Shown piece after piece: positions 18,547-29,100 of a DNA stretch of 34,183 nt. The first letter of the stretch is position 1; the number at the start of each line of letters is the position of its first letter. The translations under genes and the position numbers were made by a program. The notes below the pieces were generated by a model. It was not told where the DNA came from. It did not search any database and was given only the letters and a program-made list of their open reading frames with translations. The stretch is from an uncultured Bacteroidota bacterium (GTDB lineage: Bacteria; Bacteroidota; Bacteroidia; Bacteroidales; UBA12481), in NCBI GenBank assembly GCA_903919925.1, contig CAIXKO010000534.1, positions 1-34,183 on the forward strand, given 5' to 3'.

Positions 18547-18891
18547 ATGATCGAAGAAATCGGAAAACAGATCGAAACATTATTGCAAGGTGCGGTGGAT
18601 TATGGTAAAACCACTATTGAATTAACCAAGCTCCGGGCAGTCGACAAAGTTTCAGACGTAGCAGCGTCTATTCTTTCTAAGATTGCTATAGGGGCGATCC
18701 TTTTTTTATTTATTCTTTTTTTTGGTTTGGGCCTTGCTATCTGGCTCGGTGAAGTGATAGGCACGTTATACCTGGGCTTTTTTGCCGTTGCTGCCGGATA
18801 TGCCTTTCTTGCAATTGTGATTCATCTGTTTGTGATTAAATGGATAAAGAAGGTCATTTGCAATTTTATCATTGAAAATTTCCTTTATTGA
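18547..18891 (+). CDS. Phage-holin-family-like / DUF-type two-TM membrane protein
   Basis: Amphipathic N-terminus followed by two TM helices (AIGAILFLFILFFGLGLAIWLGEVIG, YLGFFAVAAGYAFLAIVIHLFVI). It follows YtxH, a common Bacteroidota arrangement. Confidence 0.7.
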   Translation: MIEEIGKQIETLLQGAVDYGKTTIELTKLRAVDKVSDVAASILSKIAIGAILFLFILFFGLGLAIWLGEVIGTLYLGFFAVAAGYAFLAIVIHLFVIKWIKKVICNFIIENFLY

Positions 18892-18897
18892 TTTGAT

Positions 18898-19161
18898 ATG
18901 CAAAAAATTACATCAGTCAAAGGACTCAAAGCAGCTATCCGTCAGTTGGAATTGGATCAGGATTTTAAAGGCAGGGCTTTAAGAAATCAATTTGCCGTGG
19001 TTGCGGAGAGGTTAAAACCTGCCAATCTGCTAAAAGCTGCATTAATTGAAATCATATCCTCACCTATTGCTAAGCAGATCGGAATAGAAACGGTTAAATC
19101 CTATGGTCATTTAATAATTGATCGTATTTTTAAGAAGAAGCAACAGGAATCGGGACAGTAA
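18898..19161 (+). CDS. Small hypothetical protein of the YtxH/holin-like cassette
   Basis: Starts 7 bp after the preceding gene on the same strand; small basic protein. Confidence 0.7.
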   Translation: MQKITSVKGLKAAIRQLELDQDFKGRALRNQFAVVAERLKPANLLKAALIEIISSPIAKQIGIETVKSYGHLIIDRIFKKKQQESGQ

Positions 19162-19233
19162 TCAGGAACTCCGACGTAGTTTCATACAAAATTTCAGTAG
19201 GCTCATAAAAAAATCGCTTGAGTTGGGCCTAAA

Positions 19234-19254
19234 TTGCCGAAATTCTTTCAGCAA
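19234..19254 (+). terminator. Weak hairpin after the YtxH cassette
   Basis: TTGC-C-GAAA-TTC-TTTC-A-GCAA hairpin (one internal mismatch) followed by TTATTT. Confidence 0.3.
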
Positions 19255-19295
19255 TTATTTACATTTATACCTTGATGTTTGTTCAATCCTTACCG

Positions 19296-20012
19296 ATGAA
19301 AATTTCATGCGTTATTGTTGATGATGAGCCAAAGGCCTGCCAACTACTAGTTGGTTTGCTCAGGCAGATTCCGGATGTGGAAGTCCTCGAAAGCTTCACC
19401 GATCCTTTTGAAGCCAGATTATATGTAATGGATTCAAATCCTGACATGGTTTTGCTGGATATCAATATGCCTGGTTTAAGCGGATTGGAGTTTTTGGATT
19501 CAATTAAGCGGGCCCGGATTCCGTCGGAGGTTGTTTTTGTTACAGGTTTCGATCATTATACCGTTGATGCCATCAGAAAGGATGCGTTTGATTACCTCTT
19601 AAAACCGGTCAGTCTGGATGATCTGGTCGAAATGATATGCCGCTACCGGGGCAGGTTATCCAGGAAACCGGTACAGCAGGATATCTGTTACGGAAAGTTG
19701 AAATTCAATACTTTACAGGGTTTTTTTCTATTGGATGTTTCGGATATCGTTTATGCTCAGGCTGACGGTAATTATAGTGTGGTATATCTGAATGACGGAA
19801 CCACTAAAATTATCACACAAAATCTTGGTAGTATTGATGAGCGCCTGGCTGATTTCAGCTTTTTCCGGATGGATCGCTCTATCATCATAAATTTAAAATA
19901 CCTTGTTCATATCAACAGGCGCGAGCAGGCATGCACCTTAGCCTTTAACGGTGCATCCATCGATTTTCTGGTTAACCGCAACCGGCTGAAGCAACTGATT
20001 GATCTTTTTTAG
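19296..20012 (+). CDS. LytTR-family response regulator
   Basis: REC domain (CVIVDDEPKACQLL, VLLDINMPGLSGLEFL, FVTGFDHYTVDAIRKDAFDYLLKP) and LytTR domain (DVSDIVYAQADGNYSVVYLNDGTTKIITQNLGSIDERL...FFRMDRSIIINLKYL). The ORF track starts at a TTG (19272); the ATG at 19296 is preferred. Confidence 0.94.
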   Translation: MKISCVIVDDEPKACQLLVGLLRQIPDVEVLESFTDPFEARLYVMDSNPDMVLLDINMPGLSGLEFLDSIKRARIPSEVVFVTGFDHYTVDAIRKDAFDYLLKPVSLDDLVEMICRYRGRLSRKPVQQDICYGKLKFNTLQGFFLLDVSDIVYAQADGNYSVVYLNDGTTKIITQNLGSIDERLADFSFFRMDRSIIINLKYLVHINRREQACTLAFNGASIDFLVNRNRLKQLIDLF

Positions 20013-20159
20013 CCAAACCCGGTTCAAACAAAATCACGTGTTGTTCATAAAAGGCATGCCAGTGTTCCTAACCCTGTGCGATAATTTTTGTTTAACTGAA
20101 TTCGAATTTCTAAATTACCAGCCATTTCTGAACCTTTTTCAACGAATCGTAACTACTTC

Positions 20160-23100
20160 ATGATGAGGAAATATATACCATTTACGCAACTAGCCCAGCG
20201 GGTTTGTCTGGTGCTAACATTCATGTTGGTTGGCAGTTGGACTGGATACTCGCAAACAAGTGCAGAGATTGCAACGTTTTCAGTCGATGGAAGTCCTTTA
20301 ATAAGTATTGGACCGGGTGGGATCAATCAGGTGGCTAACACAGTAGATCTGAAAGTGCCGTATTATACTGACCTGACAACCCTGGAAAAACGTGTGACCA
20401 ACTTTACACTGAGTCCAGGAGCTGCACAATTGTATTGGACCGCAACACCATGGACTGGCAACGTGGCCAATTTAGCTGGCAAAACCAAGTGGCTGATGGC
20501 TACTGGCAACGATCACTCGTTGACCTTGCCAGGAGGGGTTGATTTTGATTACTCGCTGGATGCGGATGGCGCAACAGCCGGTAACCAGATATGGTTGTCA
20601 GTACTATTGCCAACTACTTCTTTTGAAAACTATCTTTTGAATATTACAAAAGTAGCCCCAACCACCACAAAAGGCCTGGCTCTCACCAGTGTAACAGGCC
20701 TGGTAGATTGTTTCGGTGATCCGAGGAGCCCGATTATCAGCAATCCGGTATCTAACCAATTTGGAGGATATGATTATACTATCACTTTATTAACCAATAA
20801 CGATGCCAATAAGACTCTGACTTTCAATTATAACACTACAACTGATTATAATGGAACACCGGCAACTCCGGCTACGGGTTCGACTTTTAATTTTGGCACC
20901 AATGGTACTGGTCCGCACACCGTTATCGTTCAGGCACAGGATCCGGCAGTTACCGGAACCTATCGTTTTTATGCAAACTGGGTTACACCCGGAACCGCAA
21001 AAGTTCTGAGCACCTTTAGTCTGCGGGTTCCCAAATTGGTACCAGCTCCTGCCGGCAGCACCTATTTATCCGTAGCAGGTATACCTGATCCCGTTATCCC
21101 AAGAGTTTACAATGTTACGGTACCTTATGGCACCGATGTAACGGGTTTGGCAGCCGATTTTATTATCAGTGCCAATGCTATCATGACTCACTCCGCGGAC
21201 GCAGCGGTGCGCCAGGTTTCAGGAACAACTGTGAATGATTATTCAAAGCAGGTTGCTTTCACTGTATTTGATCAGGCCTGTGGTACAGTAGAGTATTTTG
21301 TTAACGTTATTGTTGCACCCAACGGGGGAAATGATATTTTTTCAGTTGAATTCAGCGGCACGGGTAATGATCCCTGTTATGAAGAAACCAATGGCTATAA
21401 ACCTTGGGGCTGGAATGGCAACTTTACGGTCGTTCAACCCGTGCCACCCTCAAACGGTTCCCTGAGCCTGACGGTTCCTTTTGATACCGATCTGGATCCT
21501 TTTATACTGAATACAGTGCTGACCCCGTCGTCGGTTGGCGCTAATATTGAGCCGGCCAGCATTACCGCCTTTCCTTTTCTGGGATTAAGTGGTGCCAATG
21601 TTGTTACGGTGACCGCTACCAACGGTGTTTCACAGAAAAAATACCTGATGACTATATCCGGTACTACCAGTAACCCGAGTAATGCGCATCAGCTCACCTC
21701 ATTCAGCTTCGAGGGATTAACCCCACCGGTAAACGGGAATGTTGATCTTTTGCGGAACCGGGTTGATGTGATTGTTCCGTTCGCAACTAATCTGAATGGG
21801 TTGGTGGCTTCATTTACCAAGAGTCCACATGCCTGTGTATATATTAATGGGCCCCTTATCACCGACAAAACCCTTCAGATTTCAGGAAGCAGCGCAAATG
21901 ATTTCACAAATCCACGAACCTATACGGTTATAGCACAAGATGCAACACCCGAGGTGCCGAATGAGGATTATTATAATATATATGTTGCCAAGGGACTGCC
22001 TGATGCACGCAATGAGATTTCCGGACTTACGGTTACCGGCCAAAAAAACTGTTTTGAGGAGCCATTTGGCGGAGTTACCGGGTCGGGCACGGCTTATGGA
22101 ATCCGCATGCGTACCGGTCTTGATGAAGGAGTGCATCTGACTGTTACCTTTACCAAGCCGCCTTTGGCTACCTGTCCGATTACATCGCCTTATGACTGGG
22201 CGGTATCATCATCGCCACTTACTATTCCGATTACCTCAGAAAGTGGTGCCACCGTAAATTACGTGATTACACCAACCTGGGTTACCCCGAGCGATAAAAA
22301 GGAGATTAAGACCTTTTCTTTTACCCCCGGCAGCAATTCACAGTTTGTGGAAACATACACCGGCGTAATAACCGGCTATCAAATTGCAGTGAATGTTCCT
22401 TATGGAACCAACGTTTCGGCTTTGGTTGCAACTTTTACCCTGGATGATCAATATTCCTGGATGACTCATTCAGAGGAGAATATGGACCAACAAGTAAGGC
22501 AAACCAGTGATGTTAGTGCTATAAACTATAGCACTCCGGCCGCCTTTACCGTGTATGATGAAAACTGCCAGACGGTTGAGTATATGGTTACCGTTACGGT
22601 GGCCCCGAATGGCTCAAATGAAATTAACTCGATCGATTTTTTTGGAACCGGAAACGATGATTGTTATGCTCCGTGGAATTGGAACGGTTCTTTTACCAAG
22701 GTTGCGGGACCGATGACTGTGAAATCGGTTGTTTATGACGGAACGTTCACGCTAACAGTTCCTTATGGCACAATTCTTACGGCAACACCACCGGACGCTG
22801 CTTTTACCCTGAGCCTGGTTAAATCGCCTCTTTGCACCATGCTTCCTGCCTCTATCACCAGTTACACAGTAGGAACGCCTATTCCTGTTACGGTTACTGC
22901 CGCGAATGGAATCTCGAAAAAGAAATTCCTGATTATTATTAATGTTGATCCCACGCGGAGCAATGAGCATTTGTTAAAAACATTCAGCTTTCAGGGATTG
23001 ACTCCCCCAGTAACCGGAATCGTTACGGAAGCCACGCACCGTGTTGACCTCACGGTTCCTTTTGCAACCAATGTGAATGGTTTGGTAGCTACTTTTACCC

Positions 23101-26100
23101 ATAGCGATCATGCTTGTGTTTATATAAACGGACCCGGTATCACGGATAAAACATTACAATATTCCGGAGTAACCGTCAATGATTTCAGTAATGCGCGAAC
23201 CTATACTGTTGTTGCGCAAAGCGGAAACCCAAATGAAGATTATTATAATGTGTATGTTGCCAGGGGACCTGCTGATATACACAATGAGATTTCCGGACTA
23301 ACCATTACCGGCCAAAGGAACTGTTTTGATGAGCCATTTGGCGGAGTCACCGGGTCGGGCACTGCCTACGGAATCCGTTTGCGCACCGGTCTTGATGCGG
23401 GAGTGCATCTGACGGTTACCTTTACCAAGCCGGCTTTGTCTACCTGCCCTATTACATCGCCCTATGACTGGGCAGTATCATCATCGCCACTTACTATTCC
23501 GATTACCTCAGAAAGTGGTGTTACCGTAAATTACGTGATTACGCCAACCTGGGTAACCCCAAGTGATAAAAAGGAGATTAAAACCTTTTCATTTACCCCA
23601 GGCAGCAATTCACAGTTTGTAGAAACATACACCGGCGTAATAACCGGGTATCAAATTGCAGTGAATGTACCTTATGGAACCGACGTTTCGGCTTTGGTTG
23701 CAACTTTTACGCTGGATGATCAATATTCCTGGATGACTCATTCAGAGGAGAATCTGGACCTTGGGGTAAGGCAAACGAGTGGTGTGAGTGCTATAAACTA
23801 TATCACCCCGGCAGCCTTTACGGTGTATGATGAAAACTGCCAGACGGTTGAGTATATGGTTACCGTTACTATGGCCCCTAATGGTTCAAATGATATTAAC
23901 TCCATCGCCTTTTTTGGCACCGGAAATGATAATTGTTATGCTTCCTGGAACTGGAATGGTTCTTTTACCAAGGTTGCCGGCCCAGTAACGGTGAATTCGG
24001 TTGTTTATGACGGAACGTTCACACTCACTGTTCCTTATGGCACAAATCTTACTTCAACGCCACCGGCTACTGCTTTTACCCTGAGCCTGGTTAAATCTCC
24101 TCTTTGCACCATGCTTCCTGCAACTATCACCAGTTACACAGTAGGAACGCCTATTCCTGTTACGGTTACTGCTGCCAATGGAATCTCGAAAAAGAATTTC
24201 CTGATTACCATTAATGTTGATCCCACGCGGAGCAACGAGCATCTGTTAAAAACCTTCAGCTTTCACGGATTGACTCCGCCAGTAAGCGGAACCGTTACAG
24301 AAGCCACTCATCGTGTGGATATCACAGTGCCATTTGCAACCAATATGAATGGCTTGGTAGCTACTTTTACCCATAGCGATCATGCCTGTGTTTATATAAA
24401 CGGACCCGGTACCACTGATAAAACATTACAATATTCCGGTGTAACCCCCAATGATTTCAGAAATGCACGAACCTATACTGTTGTTGCACAAAGCGGAAAC
24501 CCAAATGAAGATTATTATAATGTGTATGTTACCAGAGGACCTGCTGATACGCACAATGAGATTTCCGGGCTAACCATTACAGGCCAAAAGAATTGTTTTG
24601 AAGAAGCATTTGGCGGAGTCACCGGGTCGGGCACAGCATACGGAATCCGTTTGCGTACCGGTCTTGATACGGGAGTGCATTTGATGGTTGCCTTTACCAA
24701 ACCGGCTTTGTCTACCTGCCCGATTACCTCACCTTATGACTGGGCAGTATCAACTTCGCCCCTGACTATTCCGATTACCTCAGAAAGTGGGGTTACCGTA
24801 AATTATGTGATTACGCCAACCTGGGTAACCCCGAGTGATAAAAAAGAGATTAAAACCTTTTCATTTAAACCCGCCAGCAATTCACAGTTTGTGGAAACCT
24901 ACACCGGTGTTATAACAGGTTATCAAATTGCGGTGAATGTGCCTTATGGAACCAACGTTTCAGCTTTGGTTGCATCTTTTACGCTGGATGATCAATATTC
25001 CTGGATGACTCATTCAGAGGAGAATCTGGACCTACGGGTAAGGCAAACGAGTGGTGTGAGTGCTATAAACTATATCACCCCGGCAGCCTTTACGGTGTAT
25101 GATGAAAACTGCCAGACGGTTGAGTATATGGTTACGGTTACCGTGGCCCCTAATGGTTCAAATGATATTAACTCCATCGACTTTGTTGGAACCGGAAACG
25201 ATAATTGTTATGCTTCCTGGAATTGGAACGGATCATTTACCAAGGTTGCAGGCCCGATAACGGTGAATTCGGTTGTATATGACGGAACGTTCACGCTCAC
25301 TGTTCCTCATGGCACAAATCTTACTGCAACGCCACCGGCCACTGCTTTTACCCTCAGCCTGGTTAAATCGCCTTTTTGCACCATGGTTCCTGCCTCTGTC
25401 ACCAGTTACACAGTAGGGTCGCCTATTCCAGTTACAGTCACTGCCGCCAATGGAATCTCGAAAAAGAAATTCCTGATTACCATTAATGTTGATCCCACCC
25501 GGAGCAATGAGCATTTGTTAAAAACATTCAGCTTTCAGGGATTGAATCCTGCAGTAAGCGGAACCGTTACGGAAGCTACACACCGTGTTGACCTCACGGT
25601 TCCTTTTGCAACCAATATGAATGGATTAGTGGCTACTTTTACCCATAGCGATCATGCCTGTGTTTATATAAACGGACCCGGTACCACTGATAAAGCATTA
25701 CAATATTCCGGAGTAACCCCCAATGATTTCAGTAATCCACGAACCTATACTGTTGTTGCGCAAAGCGGAAACCCAAATGAAGATTATTATAATGTATATA
25801 TTACCAGAGGTGCTGCAGATACACATAATGAGCTTACGAGTTTATCCATCTCCGGACAAACCAATTGCTTATCCGGAGCCCACGCAGGGGAAATATCCGG
25901 AACGAGTCCGAATTTTACCTTCCGTTTGAGAAACGTCTTGGATGCAGGTAAATCATTGAGCGTTAGCTTTACCAAGCCAGCGTTGGCAACAGCTTGGGTG
26001 GGGGCAACACCAATAACCTCTCCTTATACCTGGACCCCATCAGGAAACACACCGCTGGTTATTTCCATCAGAGCAGAAAACGGTGCACAGGCAAATTACA

Positions 26101-29100
26101 CAATAACTCCGACATGGGTAAATCCAAGTACCTTAAAATCAATTACTTCGTTCAGTTTGCTGATTCCCAAAGCGGTTGGTGGCGGTACCTGGACAGCGAC
26201 TTCCGATCCAATCAACCAATCCTCAAAGGTTATCACAGTTCATGTTCCCCACGGATCGGTCTTAAATCCATTGGTTGCCGTATTTACGCTTGACGATAAA
26301 TATGCTTTAATGACCCACTCGGAAGAGAACGGCGATTTGCGTGTTCTGCAAACAAGCGGGGTTAGTATAAATAACTATACAACATCTGTTGCCTTTACGG
26401 TTTACGATGAGGGTTGTAGTACGGTGGAATACTTTGTAGTTATTGCCATGGACGAAAACAGCGGCAATGATTTCACCTCAACTCCCGGATTCAGCGGTAC
26501 TGGCAATGATCCTTGCTATAATGTACAACGCGATGGTTATCAGTATCAACCTTGGGCATTTTCAGGTAGTTTTACCTCTGGTGGTCCCGTAACAGCCGGC
26601 AATCCGCCGTTTGATTACGATGCAACACTCACCCTCACGGTACCTTTTAATACCAACCTTAATAGTTTTATCCTATCATTGCCTATTCCGGTTGGAGCAA
26701 GCATATCTCCCTCATTGATTACTAGTTATACACTGGGTACTCCAATTCCGGTAACGGTAACGGCCAGTAATGGCGTGGCCCAAAAGTTTTATCTGCTCAC
26801 TATATTGCAGAATGCCGCGAATACTGAGCATGTGCTCACCTCTTTCAAATTCCTGAAGGCAAACAACCCTGGCCTTGCCGAAGATATTGTTGCCGCTGGT
26901 AACGATATAACACACGAGTTTGGTTTGCTGGTTCCCTACGCAACAAATCTTACGGCATTAAAAGCATCATTTACCAGGAGCGATCATGCCTGCGTGTATA
27001 TCAACGGACCTGGTACCACAGATAAAACAATACAGATTCCAGGTGTGACTGCCAATAATTTCGGATCATCGTTATTTTACACGGTTGTAGCACAAAGCGG
27101 CTCGCCCGATGAAAGCAACTATCACGTGGTGGTATCCAAAATACCTGCCGACACCCATAATGAGCTCACCAACCTGGCGATAACGGGGCAAGCCGATTGC
27201 CTGACCGGGGCATTTGCCAGTGAAATATCAGGTTCCAGCCCAAATTGGACCATCCGGCTTCGTACCGGTCGCGATAATGGCAGGCCATTGATTATTAATT
27301 TTACAAAACCAGCACTGGCTACCAGTGGAGGTTTTAGTTCCGGCGATAGCTGGACACCATCAGGTAATACTCCAAAAAGTATTGTAATCACCTCGGAAAG
27401 CGGGGTGCCTGTTACCTACACCATTACGCCTCAGTGGGTATCGCCCAGTACAAAAAAGGCACTCACCTATTTTGCTTTTGAACCCTATTCGGAAATTCCC
27501 GGTACCGGTAACAGTCAGCTTCATCTGGTGCATCAGGGCACGATTGATGAAGCCGGAGGCCAGGTTGTTGTTCATGTTCCTTATGGCACAGATGTCACTG
27601 CGCTGAGGGCTTCGTTTATTTTGGACGATAAATATGCAAAGTTGACTCATTTGGAATTTAATCCTACAGCAACAGTTCTGCAAACCAGTGGCATAAGTCC
27701 GGTGAATTATACCCAGCCCGGGGCTTTTACCGTTTATGATGAAGCATGCAATACCAAGCAGTATTTTGTTACGGTGATTGTAGATTCTAATTCAGGTAAC
27801 GATGTTACCAATATAACTTTTAGCGGACTGGAATACCCATCCTGCGCGGTTTGCAATAATCTTCCCCCTATACCAGCCGCTCCGGTTGCCGTTTCGATAA
27901 ATGGAACAAATATCACGATTACGGTTCCTTTCGGAACTGATCTTGGGCACATTGTACTTGGAGGTTCCTATTCCCCGGGTGCTACCTGCTCCACAAATCT
28001 GGCAAATGTTACCAGTTATGTATCTCCTTTGCCACTGGTTGTGACCGCTGCAAATGGAGTTGCCAAAAAGACCTATACCCTTACCATTTTGAGAGCGGCT
28101 GCACTCAGCGGAACGCAACTGCTAACCTTTGGATTTGAGACCTCGCACAATGCCGGACTCACTCAGAACAGTTGGAATATTCTGCCCATCAGCCAATCAA
28201 CTTACCGGGTTGATGTTAAAGTTCCTTTCGGAACCAATTTAACTCAATTGGTGGCTTCGTTTACACACTCACCGATGGCTTGCGTTTACATTAACGGCAG
28301 ACAATGGACAGCAACCGATCTGCAATGCTCAGGGCAGTACAAACCCAATAATTTTAGTCAGGCAATTACTTATACCGTTAAGGCTCAGAACGGAGATGAA
28401 GCTTATTACAATATTTATGTATCCTATCCGGTGGATGGAGATGTTTGTGAAAATGCACTGCCGCTGACTTTCCCGGTAGTTAATCTCTTTGGCACTACTA
28501 CCGGCTTTAACGATGATTACAACCAATCGCCATGCAGTGGGGAGCAAAACTACATGGATGGTAATGATGTGGTTTATTCGATAGAGCTGACTCAAACCGG
28601 AACTTTGTCGGGTAGCATTCTTGGATCTTATGCCGCTGTTCATATTTTAAGTCAATGCCCTGGCCAGCAACTCAGTCAATCAGCATGCAGGGGATTTGCC
28701 GGAGGTCCAAACGGGGGTTCATTTTCCAGTGAAATGGTTGCCGGACGATATTTTGTGATTGTAAGCTCACTTACGGGTCACCAGACTACTACCTATTTGC
28801 TTAATCTACAGTTTGAAAGCCGGAATCATAATCAGCCAGACTGGACTATTGATCCAACACGATTCAGCTACAACGGCGATATTACCGCAGAGATTTTTAT
28901 TAATGATATTGCAGTTACCGGTGGTCAGGGTATCCTCGGAGCCTTTTTTGGTGATGTTTGCCGCGGGGTTCAAACCGGAGGAATGACTGGCCCATCAGGA
29001 AGTTACGTGTTTATTATCAGGTGTTACAGTAATTTGGCTTCAGGCGAAACGCTATCGTTCCGATATTATGATCCGGTACTTGATACGGTGCTTGCTGTTA

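Noticed and set aside
18547-18891. Holin-like gene as evidence for a prophage
   Set aside because: It sits in a YtxH/holin-like/hypothetical trio common in Bacteroidota chromosomes; no other phage genes are present.
22752-25514. Three similar antisense ORFs (22752-22970, 24054-24242, 25233-25514) that look like a small protein family
   Set aside because: They are the reverse strand of the 1272-bp repeats; their similarity follows from the repeats, not from coding selection.
22011-25826. Repeats considered as a CRISPR or mobile-element array
   Set aside because: Units are 1272 bp, coding and in frame, with no short spacers, transposase or terminal inverted repeats.
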